From assembly GCA_963920685.1 (NCBI GenBank), contig OY987329.1:99180873-99244872 (forward strand): a DNA stretch of 64,000 nucleotides, in the 5' to 3' direction. The stretch is from Polydrusus tereticollis (Eukaryota > Arthropoda > Insecta > Coleoptera > Curculionidae). A program made the position numbers and the translations under genes. This document shows positions 53,001 to 63,394 of the stretch, piece by piece (the first letter of the stretch is position 1; every line of letters begins with the position of its first letter). The notes under the pieces were generated by a model. That model ran no database searches. It was not told where the DNA came from and saw only the letters and a list, made by a program, of their open reading frames with translations.

Positions 53001-55628
53001 AGATTTAGATTAAGGTAAAAAACAACGGGAATCATCGCAAATTTTCGAAAACTCCTCGGTTGTTTTTAATGCACTTTTGACATCTTTTTCGAACGGATTT
53101 TAAGGCATTCATGATGTTTAATAGTTTTATTTCTGCAAAGGCCTCATGAATTCTTTGATCAAGTTGTTCTTGGGTTAAAATGACTTCTTTATAAATTTTA
53201 TTTTCAAACACTCCTCAAACAAAGAAATCTGGAGGTGTTAGATCCGGAGATCGTGGTGCCCACCTTATAGGTCCATGGGTTCCTATCCAACGGTTTCTAT
53301 AGTGAGTATTTAAATACTCTCTTATTCAAAGAGCGTTATGGGTAGGGGCGCCATCTTGTTGAAAGTAAATCTCTATTACTTCATTTAAAGGAACATCATC
53401 AAGGATATCGAAAAGGTTTGATTGGGGTATGTCCAGATATCTATCTGCATTTAAATTTTCTTCAAAAAAGCGATACACCAATTTGTTTTTTGAAACAAAA
53501 AATAATTTATATATACCCCGAATCCACCTTGTTGGCAAACAGGTCGTACTATGTGGGGATTTGTGGAGTTAAAATGTGTTTCATTATGTCGGTTATGAAT
53601 ACCGCAACTCGTAATTCGACATTCATCTGACCAAATTATTTTTCGGTAAAAAAAACGATCCTCGTTAGATTTACTTAAAAACCAGGGACAAGATTCCAAT
53701 CGTCTCACATCATCACCAGGATGCAAATATTGGATAATTTTAACAAAATAGGGAAAATATTTATTGAACGTCAAAATTCTTTGCGCCATAGATTTTGTAA
53801 TTCCAGTTTCAGTTTCTACGTTTCTGACGGACGTAGATTTTTGTGCCTGAAATTACAGAGTGATTTTAGAAAATAAAATTAGGATGTGTGCATAAGACCA
53901 CAAAACAAAAGTGAAAACCTTACCAAGACGAGATTCTCTATTAACCTTTCACAATCTAACATCCGCAAATCTCAAATTCAAGACGATAAAAGAATCGATT
54001 CATAAAAAGCAAATACACAATGCATTTGGTCATATTTCAGTATTGGTTTTTCCCCGACTGCATCACGAGCGTTGCATAGCCGAATCTGACGGCTCAGTCT
54101 CATTTAATACCCACTAAAAGTGCTAAACGCGCCTAAAGAAGTTTTCACTTCAATAAAAGTTGAGCTACTACTATTCAAAGCTATCACAGGGGATATTACC
54201 TGATTATTGGCCTCGCTATCCTAACACGCTACTTTCTTCATTTTTCTTGTTTTCTTTATTATAAGTTTTTGATCTCGGCATCGTAAAAGAGTCGTATGTT
54301 TTTAAATTATATTCCAGGCGTCGGAATATGTCATTAAATGGTTGCCGTCTTTCCGGAGAGCGAACAAAATATAAATTTTGTCCCGTTTCTTCGTTTTTTC
54401 CACTTTCAATATAAACTGATATCATATCAAATTTTTCAAAATGTTGATAAGTCATTTCCACAAACGAATATGTAAAAATAAAATTGACGTTAAATGTTGA
54501 TAACAACTAGAATGTCAACATAGTTGTTTCTCGGATATTAGCTTTTGTTTCATGGCCTACTGTGGTTTAAAGTAATAAAGTTTAAATAAATCGCCTAGAA
54601 AATCAATATCATCCATGGTGTGTTATGTAATTAAGAAGAGAATTTAATATGCTATCTTTTCGGATTAAAATGTATAGAGTGTTCCATTTAAAAAAATGAG
54701 GTTAGGTCCGATAACTTTTTTACCTGTTTTATAGTTATTCTGAAAACGGCAGATTATTCAGCAATCGCTATAAAGAAATTTTTGTATAAAATATTTTTCT
54801 CTCTTAACTAAGAAAATATAGGGTAATTTTGAAATTGTCAATTTTTTAATTTTCCCCTGTAACTCTTAAAAGAGCAAAAATTTTCAAATTTTGATTTTAC
54901 CATTTTAAGTTTGGCCCAAAAAGAGCACATGACACCTATATTACTTTTTTGGTAGCACTAAGGATTACGGAGATACCCTATGTTTATGTGAACCTTATAC
55001 CTTAAAATTATGCACAGAATAACCTCTTTAACATTGACATTTAATTATAAAATGCTCTGTATTGGCAGTAAATAATTTTTAGGCTGGGGCCAAATAGAAT
55101 TTTCTGGACCAAATTCCGACGTTCTTTTAAAAGCAACGTTGGGCGTAATATCTAATAGTCAATGTGCTGCAGCTTATAGTACAACTATTTTAGATGGTGA
55201 AATCTGCACTTATACTTACGGTAGGATGTGTTGCAAATATGTATTATTATCAATGATTGTCGTGTTTCGGATTTCCATTATTTCACCTAAAGACAACAAG
55301 GTGAGTTGTAACGTTATTCTGAAAATAAATTGCGACAATGGAAGTCCAAAACACGGCCATGATTCATTAATTACTTAGTTGATGACTTTTTGTCAAGTTT
55401 ATGATATGATACGTTAACAATTTCAATTTACCTTCTATGTAAATAAATTTGCAGGTAAAGATTCGTGCCAGTCTGACTCTGGTGGTCCCGTTATGTGGAC
55501 TGACACCTCTACAAATCGAATGCACCATGTTGGAATTATCTCACATGGTGTCGGATGTGCATCTAATTACCCAGGAATCAATACTCGAGTAACGACGTAT
55601 CTGGATTGGATTTTATCAAGAACAAGTG
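43831..55628 (+). CDS. Trypsin-like serine protease (S1), four clear exons
   Basis: Exons 43831-44032, 46211-46411, 55083-55220 and 55455-55628 join with phase-1 introns and good GT-AG sites into a full S1 catalytic domain. His57 is in LLTAAHC, Asp102 in ENDIAIL, Ser195 in SDSGGP. Asp189 (KDSC) and glycines at 216 and 226 give trypsin-like (Arg/Lys) specificity. Residue 193 is Ser instead of Gly, as I recall also from insect CUB-type 'venom serine protease 34' relatives, which it resembles (GWGQ, GKDSCQSDSGGP, GINTRVTTYLDW). It would be a secreted protease. No CUB or clip domain is found upstream. A further last exon may be missing: exon 5 ends at GTAAAG while the frame continues openly to 55840. 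Confidence 0.88.
44033..44423 (+). other. Protease intron 2, first part, with hAT target duplication
   Basis: No gene. The 8-bp GTGCAAAT at 44416-44423 is repeated at 46040-46047 around the hAT element. Confidence 0.7.
44424..46039. mobile_element. Non-autonomous hAT element, 1.6 kb
   Basis: Left end TGGGGATGGTTGAAACAGG and inverted right end TAGGGATGACACTTTGGAAC share the hAT-type (T/C)AGGGATG start. Perfect 8-bp duplications GTGCAAAT (44416-44423 and 46040-46047) flank it, as expected for hAT. Subterminal ACCTGTTCC / AACAGGT words recur near both ends. No transposase; short frames such as 45735-45895 are unsupported. Confidence 0.85.
45239..45622. repeat. Tandem duplication, 2 x 192 bp
   Basis: AAGGTTCTATACTACTTGCT starts both copies (45239 and 45431); they differ at a handful of positions. 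Lies inside the hAT element. Confidence 0.9.
46211..46411 (+). CDS. Trypsin-like protease exon 3 (catalytic Asp)
   Basis: Acceptor TTCTTTTTAG, donor GTATGT at 46412, phase 1 in and out. Encodes TDTVYSAIYFV, NPGYVTSTYENDIAIL with catalytic Asp102, and GPICLPFRY, the standard S1 segment. Confidence 0.9.
46412..46839 (+). other. Protease intron 3, first part
   Basis: No gene; AT-rich intron DNA before the first mariner-like element. Confidence 0.7.
46840..48911 (-). mobile_element. Mariner-like element with long inverted ends in protease intron 3
   Basis: Ends ACTCCATTCCACAAT... inverted at both sides with TA at 46838-46839 and 48912-48913. The outer ~50 bp pair well, then after a gap the inverted similarity resumes for about 200 bp (46966-47245 versus 48590-48830). 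The right arm includes an inverted copy of the transposase's 3' coding end. Confidence 0.75.
47147..48470 (-). pseudogene. IS630/Tc1-mariner-like DDE transposase, frameshifted
   Basis: N-terminal HTH part (MLDLRETSDN at 48470, then SILAKVALTTVKDIVTKP), RRKIYDMYSKQIVPTIDTL, and LDKTWFDTHDTPKK with the first Asp near 47920. After two frame changes (near 47932 and 47700-47850) come VIVMDNASYHSRQ (second Asp) and LPPYYCIFNPIEHIW (Glu), a D,D..E triad. All motifs are visible but not in one frame. Confidence 0.8.
48912..49964 (+). other. Protease intron 3, middle part
   Basis: No gene seen. Confidence 0.6.
49965..50780 (-). pseudogene. Decayed mariner-like element with transposase N-terminal relics
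   Basis: ACAGGGTGTTCCGTAATTGA at 49968 is a typical mariner-type end. Minus-strand relics include FRERNPELTTLDAAEICG, ETFLAHYVQGFE (about 50620-50740) and TKTWLNEVHAVEKVW-like residues near 50400-50450, matching the HTH and first-Asp region of IS630-like transposases. Highly degenerate. Confidence 0.45.
50781..52582 (+). other. Protease intron 3, further part
   Basis: No gene seen. A G-rich run (G17 with one A break) lies at 51834-51855. Confidence 0.55.
52583..54980 (-). mobile_element. Mariner-like element with about 400-bp TIRs in protease intron 3
   Basis: TAGGGTAT(T/C)TCCGTAAT.. opens both ends in inverted orientation. The arms 52583-52990 and 54585-54980 share long blocks, for example GTCATGTGCTCTT, GGTCCGATAACTTTTT, CCATGGATGATATTG and GGCGATTTATTTAAACTTTA. 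A TA dinucleotide lies at both ends. Confidence 0.75.
53220..54300 (-). pseudogene. Mariner-like transposase, broken
   Basis: Minus-strand pieces: an N-terminal MPRSKTYNKE near 54280, MAQRILTFNKYFPYFVKIIQ (53789 down), IIWSDECRITSCGIHNRHN (first Asp), IYFQQDGAPTHNAL (second Asp, near 53350) and RWIGTHGPIRWAPRSPDL (third, near 53250). Several frame changes separate them. Confidence 0.75.
55083..55220 (+). CDS. Trypsin-like protease exon 4
   Basis: Acceptor AATTTTTAG, donor GTAGGA at 55221 (non-ideal). With the split Gly codon it encodes GWGQIEFSGPNSDVLLKATL, GVISNSQCAAAY and DGEICTYTYG. Phase 1 at both ends. Confidence 0.88.
55455..55628 (+). CDS. Trypsin-like protease exon 5 (catalytic Ser)
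   Basis: Acceptor TTTGCAG at 55448-55454. Encodes GKDSCQSDSGGPVMW with catalytic Ser195, VGIISHGVGC and GINTRVTTYLDWI. A donor GTAAAG at 55629 in phase 1 suggests one more small exon; otherwise the frame runs on to 55840 with an unlikely tail. Confidence 0.88.
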
Positions 55629-55840
55629 GTAAAGATATTTTATTAACGTTCATTAAATTATTCTGTGCCAAACGGCTATGGACGCACTGTTTACCGATGT
55701 TCTCAGTTTTCAAGAAAGTTATTCATCCGATTTGTTTTTTGCTAATTATACACCTTGAGAAACTTTCATTTTCTTGTATGGTGTGGAAGAATATATACAA
55801 ATGCAGAATTGCAGAATTAAAAATTACACAATTTGGTTAG

Positions 55841-56090
55841 GCAATGGTGGTCTAAAAATACTGTTAATTTGGTTACTTCAGAAAATACCTAAAACTTAAT
55901 TTACCCAAAAAAAACCCCAAATATTTTTTGATTTTGAGGGAAATAAGATTTGACAAGAACACGTCAATGGTAATCGGTTTGTGAATTAGGTGGAAAAATG
56001 TAATAGAAATGCAACAAGTTTATTTAGTTGGAACAGATTATTGTGTTAAAATGTGCGCCGTTATTGGCAAGAAAATAATAATAGTATATT
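55841..56090. other. Intergenic DNA after the protease
   Basis: No gene seen and no last protease exon recognised. Confidence 0.5.
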
Positions 56091-56785
56091 ATTAACCAAG
56101 GTTTAGACAGCCATCATTATCGCACGAGCGGCGGATTTAAGACGCGAAGGCTATAAGGTGTCTAAACCGTGATTAATATAATATTTTTTCCACTACTATA
56201 AACTTTTATAAGACATGTATCTTTATAGTATTAATAATTATAAAAAATTATGGGTAGGTATAAGTATATTTTTTAATCAAGTTACCTGCGCTTTGGAATT
56301 GGCAATATTATATTATTAACCAAGGTTTAGACAGCCATCATTATCGCACGAGCGGCGGATTTAAGACGCGAAGGCTATAAGGTGTCTAAACCGTGATTAA
56401 TATAATATTTTTTCCACTACTATAAACTTTTATAAGACATGTATCTTTATAGTATTAATAATTATAAAAAATTATGGGTAGGTATAAGTATATTTTTTAA
56501 TCAAGTTACCTGCGCTTTGGAATTGGCAATATTATATTATTAACCAAGGTTTAGACAGCCATCATCATTGCCCGAGCGGCAAGTTTAAATCACGAGAGCG
56601 GAGCGACGAGGGATTTAAGACGCGAGGGCTATAAGCTGTCTAAACCGTGGTTAATATAATATTTTTTCCACTACTACAAACTTTTATAAGACATTTATCT
56701 TTATAGTATTAATAATTATAAAAAATTATAGGTTGGTATAAGTATATTTTTTAGTCAAGTTACCTGCGCTTTGGAATTGGCAAAA
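56091..56785. repeat. Three tandem 224-bp repeats
   Basis: ATTAACCAAGG starts copies at 56091, 56315 and 56539. The first two are nearly identical; the third is diverged and has an extra 25-30 bp insertion (AATCACGAGAGCGGAGCGAC region). Each unit contains GGTTTAGACA and the inverse TGTCTAAACC about 65 bp apart, a potential stem. Confidence 0.9.
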
Positions 56786-56884
56786 TATTTTGTTGTTTTG
56801 TCAGGTGGCTCTGCTAATGTCAATTTTTGTTCATTTATGTCATCAGATTTCACGAGTTTTCCGTTTTTTTTTAAATGAGCGATT

Positions 56885-57130
56885 TGTTATTGATTGTATC
56901 GATATATTACAATATCAAGCATATCTAATAATCTAATATGTATTGATAATTATCTGGTTGCCTAACCAAAAGAAATCACCTTTCAGGTTATTCATGTTTA
57001 TGAATTCATGTTGTTATTGATTGTATCGATATTTTACAATATAAAGCATCTCTAATAATCTAATATGTATTGATAATTATCTGGTTGCCTAAACACAAGA
57101 ATTCACCTTTCAGGTTATTCATGTTGTAGA
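56885..57130. repeat. Two tandem repeats of about 127 bp
   Basis: GATTGTATCGATAT.TTACAATAT begins both copies (about 56892 and 57018); they share TCTGGTTGCCTAA and CACCTTTCAGGTTATTCATG. Confidence 0.85.
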
Positions 57131-57229
57131 ATCAAAAACTCAAGTTACCTGCGAGAAAAACGATTTCTAACGTTAATAATCGGTCAATAATGGCGATGGT
57201 ATAGGTTAGTAGTGGAAAAAGTCTATTTT

Positions 57230-57470
57230 GAGATTCCTCTTATATGCCCCAGATATTAAAGTTTTCTCCCTTTTATGGTGTTAATGATTTCACACTCTTT
57301 TTGCATCCGTTCCAGGACTTCGGCATTAGTGACGGGATCGGTCCAGGGGATACGCCACATTCTACGGTAGCACCACATTTCGAAGGCTTACAGTTTGTTC
57401 ATGTTGTTCATGTTTCCATTCCATACAAAAGCGCGGAAGAAACGTAACAACGCAGCATCCTCATCTTAAG
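57230..57470 (-). pseudogene. RTE-clade LINE C-terminal fragment
   Basis: The minus-strand frame reads AFEMWCYRRMWRIPWTD, then VTNAEVLERMQKE and IINTIKG, the conserved segment downstream of the reverse transcriptase in RTE/BovB LINEs. Only this piece is present. Confidence 0.75.
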
Positions 57471-57619
57471 CTTCATCCTAATATCTCGACTGGTAAACAA
57501 TTTTTTCATTTTAGTAAACGTTGATCTGGCTATTTATATTCTCGTTCTTATCTCTCTTGTTCGGTCACCTGATTGATCTATCCAGGTTTCTAGGTATTTA
57601 TATGTCGAAACGTTCTCTA

Positions 57620-58045
57620 TTATTGTGGTGTCCATTGGCACACTAGTTCATAAAATTTGATCCTTTTATCGTAATCGTCTTTGTTGAGTTTGTGTAAAAT
57701 TTGTATTTTGTAAGGAAACAATTTATTCTTTTTTAAAATTTTGTGCACAGGACCAGTAGAAGTATTCGTCAGCTTGGCGATTTTCGAAATAGAAGCAGAA
57801 GTTGGATCTACAGCGAAATGACCGATTCCCTTACCTGCTTATGCATTTTTTTTGTTGCATACAGAATAATATAGATCCACTTTCTTCAAATTCACGCATC
57901 AATTCTATGACATACTTATGCCCGACGTTTTTGCCTGAATGCCTTTCAATTAATACTATGGAGGTTCTAAGCGTACAACGATTTGTAGCCCCATAAAGGA
58001 AACTAATTTCTGTTCGCTCAGCTTAAGTATACTAGCCATTTCGTT
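57620..58045 (-). pseudogene. Mariner-like transposase N-terminal fragment
   Basis: Minus strand from about 58040: KLSEQKLVSFMGLQIVVR, after frame changes SISKIAKLTNTSTGPVHKIL and LFPYKIQILHKLNKDDYD, the two HTH units of a mariner-like transposase. An AGGGTGTTCCATTTAAA end lies just outside at 58102. The catalytic part is missing. Confidence 0.65.
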
Positions 58046-58489
58046 ATTTTTCGAATTTTAAATTGTAATTTTATGTAAAATCCAAAAATATTCTAAGACA
58101 TAGGGTGTTCCATTTAAATAAATGTAACTTAATGACACCCTACTTTTTGGGCACACCCTGTGTAATTCAAAATATTTTTAAAATATATTTTTAAAATGTT
58201 CCAGATATTCAACCATACCTTAATACGAAAGCAAATCTTATCTTCAAGGCATAAAATTACTCCGCGCAATCGTTGACTCACCCGGTCCATTCGGATACAT
58301 TTCATTAAACTTTCTACATATCCTGCTTATAATTTTATTGCATTCTCCAAAACAAAATAAAATAATTCATTAGAACTGCGTTTGAATAGTTTTCTTTCAA
58401 AGTTCTTAAATACTTATTCGGCTTATAAGGGCTATGAATTGATGAAGCCAAAGATATCGATTGTCTCGCCATGACTATAATATCTGTTT

Positions 58490-59345
58490 TTTTTTAATTT
58501 TCTTTCATGGACTGATCAGTCATTCAGCCAGTCACTTAAATACTAAGCTTAAGGTCGCTATTATAGAGTAACGCTTAATTATAAGAAAAATATAAATTAA
58601 CATAGACACACACTTCACGCCCAGGGGATATCTGGTTCTTTAACATTAACTTTTTTAGAAAAATCTGCCGCCCTGGTTTTTTAGCGTTAAATTCTACTTG
58701 GTTACTGTCACCCCAAGAAAGACTTTCTTCTGAATCTTTGTTGATATTTGAGACTTCTTACTGCCTATAAAGACGTGGATTTGCAGTCGACGTTCGAGCA
58801 ATTAAATTAAAAGACGAAATAAGTGTGCTATCGTCAGCGAAGGTATATACCCAATTTTTAGTTTTTCTCAAAAGATCATCAGTGTATGGTAGAAAGAGGG
58901 TGGGAGATCATATAGAACCTTGAGAAACTCTGGTGTTGTTACCAAAGGCCTTGGAAATGTTCAGTGACGCACGGGACCCCCCATAATGTTCTACTGCGTT
59001 GTTCCAAGCGGGCAGCCTCAGTTGAGCACTTACCATGAAAACATTTGTAGAATAGACTGAAGTCGTCAACCTGCCTTCGACGGTCAAGGCTTTCCAGGTT
59101 GATCATGGTCACCGATCAAGCGAATGGTTCTTCTTTGAATGAAATCTAGCCATCTCAGGGTATGTTTAGAAGCAGAGCCCCAAGTATGCGAACAGTTCTC
59201 CAGCGATGGTCAAATTTGGGCTTTATAGAGCATCAAAAAATGTTGAAGTGTATGGAGGTTCTTAGTTCGGAAAAGTATTCCAAGCTTCTGCGAGACCGCC
59301 TTAGCAATGACTGCAACGTGACTATGCCAAGACTTGACTATCCAA
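58490..59345 (-). pseudogene. Jockey-like LINE fragment, copy A
   Basis: The minus strand carries GVSQGSI (then a stop), SPTLFLPYTDDLLRKTKN and YTFADDSTL (about 58820-58960), attached to the 3' end shared with 41095-41230 (CTGATCAGTCATTCAGCCAGTCAC at about 58511). Degenerate. Confidence 0.65.
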
Positions 59346-60150
59346 ATTGACGCTCAATAAATGAATTGATAAAGCCAAGGGAATCGAGTGTCCCGCCATG
59401 ACTATGTGCGGTTCTTTATCATTAACTCTGTTACAAAGAAACTGCCACCTGGGTCTTTTTAGCGTTAAATTCTACTTGGTTAGTGTTACCCCAAAACAGA
59501 ATTTCTTCAGGTCTTTGTTGAGATGTGAGACCTCTTGCTGCCTATAAGGATGTGCATTTGCAGCTCATGTCCGAGCATCCCAGTACAAGATGAAACCTGT
59601 CTGCTGTCATCAGCGAAGCTATATATAGGATTTTTAGCTTTTTTCAAAAGATCGCTAATGTATAGTAAAAAAAGGGTGGGCGACCATATATAACCTTGAG
59701 GGACTCCGTCGTTGACGTTTAATGTGTCTGAAATAAATCCGTCCATTGCCACTCGCAGATAACGGTCTCTAAGAAAGCTTGACAGCTATGAACAAAATTG
59801 ATTCGGCATTCGGTATGCCTTCACTTTAGTTAGGAGCCCCCCTCATGCCATACTCGGTCAAAGGCATCATTGGTAATTTCCAATGCTACCGCCCGGGACT
59901 CCACATGGTGTTAAAACATAAGCAAGGAGGTCTCTTGTTGGTCTAGACTTACAAAATCTATACTGACGGTAGCTGATAATGTTGAAGCCTTCCAGGTACT
60001 TTAGTTATTTTTGGTTGATAGCATTCTTCATAATTTTCATAATTGTTTGACAAGGTCTTCTTGCCTTTTTACGGTACGGGCTGGACTCACGCAGTTTGAG
60101 AAAGAAAATTTTCCTTTTTTGTAGGATAGGTTAAACAGCTTTGAAAACAC
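59346..60150 (-). pseudogene. Jockey-like LINE fragment, copy B
   Basis: Minus strand DAFDRVWHEG (about 59860), DGVPQGYIWSPTLFLLYISD and PIYSFADDSRQ (59507-59752). About 75-80 percent similar to copy A (for example TTGCTGCCTATAAGGATGTG versus TACTGCCTATAAAGACGTGG), so two insertions or a duplication of one LINE family lie head to tail. Confidence 0.7.
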
Positions 60151-60950
60151 TGATGTCAATCGGCGCATGTCTTAATCACGATGACTGAGATTTCATCAGG
60201 CTAGCTCTTTTAGTGCCAAGGCCCTTCAAGATTCGTTTAACAGGACGCTGCCGGGAAACAATCTACAGCGGGAATATTCGGTGAAGTTTTATTCCTGAAA
60301 ACTACCTGTTAAATGCGAAAAAAATAGTTTCGCCGATAAGTCTGCTTTTTCTTGGGTTCTGGTCGCAATAGTACAATAAGGACGTGTGGAACGTTGACTT
60401 GGCGAAGTTCTATTCTTAGCTACCTACTGATAAAAATTATCTTGATCGGTTTCGACATTTAAGAAGATGATCTGGAGTGAAAACTTCGATGTTAAAAAAA
60501 TAGAACTTTAGAAAATATTGCCGCAAGATAAGTAAAAAATGTTGAGTAAATAAATAAATTGCCAACAACTTGAACTGCATTTAAAAACAAATAAACTACC
60601 AACATTTTTAGTAATATGGTAACCATAGGTATACAATATAAAATGAATTATTGTTCATAATCCAGTTTCAGGAAAATTAGGAAAATTTGACATGGATCTT
60701 AGTAAAAAAATCAACTTCAATTCATTTTTTGGAAAGTAGTCTTAGGTCATTAGTTTGGTTATCCCTATGAAAATGCACCTATTGTGTTTTCTTTTAGATT
60801 TATTTTTTGGCATGATACTATTGAATTAATATTGACTTGGTTGAATTGATTGATATTGGATTTAATCATGGTTTTTGTTTCAGATGCGGCTTACTGCTAC
60901 ATGTAACAAATAATTTGTTTCTGACAAGAAGCAATATCAATAAGAATTTT
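60151..60950. other. Intergenic DNA
   Basis: No gene seen. Confidence 0.5.
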
Positions 60951-60955
60951 ACATT

Positions 60956-61049
60956 ACACAGGGTATTTTGTCAAAGGAATATTAATTGCGGTAATTTAAC
61001 TCAAACCTCCCGAAACTTGGAAGTAAAATTAAAACACCCTGTGTGAAAT
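60956..61049. mobile_element. Tiny mariner-type MITE, about 90 bp
   Basis: ACACAGGGTATTTTG at 60956 pairs with AAAACACCCTGTGT at 61032-61045, both with TT/GA next to the ends. Ends of the ACAGGGT type are common in mariner-like MITEs. Confidence 0.5.
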
Positions 61050-61667
61050 AAAAAAATATATTATTATATAAATAGTACTTTTACAACCCTGATGAATCTG
61101 CCTGCAGACAATATTTATCACACTAATTCTGAGATAAAATGTATGATTGCCCCGCTTTTCGGAAACACCCTGTATGTTTAAAATATACGACTTAAACAAA
61201 ACATTTATTATTTATTTTCCTACAAGCGTGCGCAAAGTGCTACTTTGCGCACGCATTTCCGTGTGCAAAGTTACACTTTTCCGCACTAGTGCGGATAAGA
61301 TTTTTATCCGCACCGGGTGCGGAAAAGTAGCACTATTTAAAAATCTCCTTGGCAGGGAATATTTATATTTATTATAGTAGCTGTAGACAATTTTATGCAA
61401 TGTGCGAGGCCGTCGTGTATTCTCTTTTACCTTTTAATCGTAATTCACGATATTCGTATTTCAGCCTAAAACGAAAAAAAAATCTATTTTTTAAGTACCT
61501 CGTATAGTGATAAATGATTATAATATTGCCAAGCAACAATAAATGTACATGTTGATTTTGGCACATGATTCAGTCAGATTTTTCCTCCGTTTCTATGTCA
61601 ACAAAAATCTACAAACACCGACACTTGTCTTTCCATCAAATCCTCAAAAAGTATAAATGCTGTTAAA

Positions 61668-62899
61668 ATGAGCAGCTCTGACGAGGAGCTACCAGATTCT
61701 ATTCTAGAGGCCGCAAACTCTGCAAATTTAAATTTATTGCCCGCTAAATCCCAAGAAAAATACGAGAAGCAATATAAACAATTTGAATACTGGTGCCGCA
61801 ACAAAGGGACAAACAGTTTTAAGGAGGAGGTCTTCTTAGCGTATTTTGCAAATTTACGAAAATTAGTTCAGCCAAATACTTTATGGAGTAAGTACTCTAT
61901 GTTAAAAAGTGTCCTTAAAATCAAAATATACTTGGATTTAAGTCAATATTTCAAGCTAACATTGTTTCTAAAAAAGCAAAATGTGGGATATCGTCCGAAA
62001 AAGGCCTAAATTTTTGACAAAATTAAAGTTTCCAGATTTATGGAAGAAGCACCTGATCAAATTTACCTTCTAATAAAAGTCGCCACCATTTTTGGGTTGG
62101 CCGGTGCTTGCAGGTTCGATGAGCTTTGCAAGAAAATGGTTAATCACATAGAGGATAAAGGAAATTTGATAGTCGTGAAAATTCCTGACAGTAAAAACAA
62201 TACTTCAAGAATCTTTGTAGTATCTAATGAAACAAATAAGGGATATTATTTACAACTCTATCATAAATATGCAAATTTGCGAAAACCATCCACTCCGCAC
62301 AAGCGCTTTTTTGTGCAGTATCGACAAGGAACATGCGGTACTCAATGTATTGGAATAAATTCATTCGGTAAGATGCCTTCGGAAATAGCTGCAAATCTAC
62401 AATTGAAAAATCCAAAGCATTAAGGGGGATTTATAAACTCGAAAAGTTGGTGAGGTTGAAGTTATGATCAAGTTTGTGAGGTTAGATATTCCGAACTCCA
62501 AGCATAAAAATTGGTTATCTCGAACTACCCGGGAAGTTTTCGAACCTTACATGAGCTTTACATGAACAACATGAACGAGTGTATAAATGAAACTCAGTGT
62601 TCCCTTTAGTTTAAATTGAACTCCTATTTCCAACACCAACTGAACCTCAACCTCGCCAACTTCTCGAGTTTATAAATCCAGCTTTATACAGGACATAGTT
62701 TCCGTCGTTCAACGTCTACCATGTTGGCCGATTCTGGAGCAGGAATCACTAATGTCAAGCGACTCGGAGGCTGGAAATCGGCGACTGTCGCCGAGAGCTA
62801 CATTGAAGATTCGACAAATGAAAAGAAGGACATGTCGAATAAAATATTGGCCACGAACAACTGCCCTTCTTCATCAAGCTACATAAATCCTTCTGAGTA
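61668..62899 (+). pseudogene. Crypton-like tyrosine recombinase (interrupted)
   Basis: ATG 61668 (MSSSDEELPDS). The N-terminal SAM-like DNA-binding half (EKYEKQYKQFEYWCRNKGTN, FLAYFANLRK) ends at an in-frame TAA at 62007-62009. The same frame continues to YLLIKVATIFGLAGACRFDEL with catalytic Arg and a VKIPDSKNNTSR strand. A MITE follows. After it, HSFRRSTSTMLADSG, VKRLGGWKS and VAESYIE supply His-x-x-Arg, Trp and the nucleophilic Tyr. The frame ends at 62897-62899. It would cut and rejoin DNA through a 3'-phosphotyrosine. Confidence 0.82.
62423..62683. mobile_element. PIF/Harbinger-type MITE inside the recombinase gene
   Basis: AG.(G/T)GGATTTATAAACTCGA lies at both ends in inverted orientation, with inverted similarity continuing for about 40 bp. 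Flanking TTA at 62420-62422 and 62684-62686 is the 3-bp TWA duplication of PIF/Harbinger. Element 261 bp; element plus one TTA is 264 bp, a multiple of three. Confidence 0.8.
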
Positions 62900-63394
62900 A
62901 ACATCTTCATCGACCTATTTGAACAACTGTCCTTCCACGCCAAGTCAGTGCTCATCAAGCCATACCATAAACCACCCACAGAATGAACTTACTGCATCGT
63001 CTATCAATTTGCATAATGTCGGCAATTGCTCTTTTGTTATAAATGTTATAAACAAATAATTTAGTTTCCTATTATTATTTTTTATTGTTATGTAATTTTT
63101 AAATTTTCTATTATTATTTTTTTTGTTATGTAATTTTTAGTTGTACTATACCTAGTTCTGTTTTTAAAGTTAAATTAAAAATTATTGATTTAATTATGAT
63201 ATTTTTATTTTTGTTGTTATCTGATATGAAGCTCGTAGGAAAAATGTTGTTTCTAACACGTGCGCAAAGTGCTTTTCCGCACGCAAGTATTTATCCGAAC
63301 TCCGCTACGCGTCGTTCGTCCAACTATACTTGCGTGCGGAAAAGTATCACTTTGCGCACTTGTTAGGAAAATAACTATTTCCACGTTCTTCCTT

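Larger units (their letters stand above)
61212..63374 (+). mobile_element. Crypton-like tyrosine-recombinase element with inverted ends
   Basis: TTATTTTCCTACAAG(C)GTGCGCAAAGTG at the left and its inverse CACTTTGCGCACTTGTTAGGAAAATAA at the right enclose a broken tyrosine recombinase gene. Palindromes built of GTGCGCAAAG and GTGCGGAAAAG words lie just inside both ends (for example 61228-61252). Size 2.16 kb including a 261-bp MITE insertion. Cryptons normally lack terminal inverted repeats. Confidence 0.6.

Noticed and set aside
55629..55840. C-terminal extension of the protease frame
   Set aside because: A phase-1 donor GTAAAG follows the end of the conserved domain; the extension is a hydrophobic AT-rich reading-through of intron sequence.
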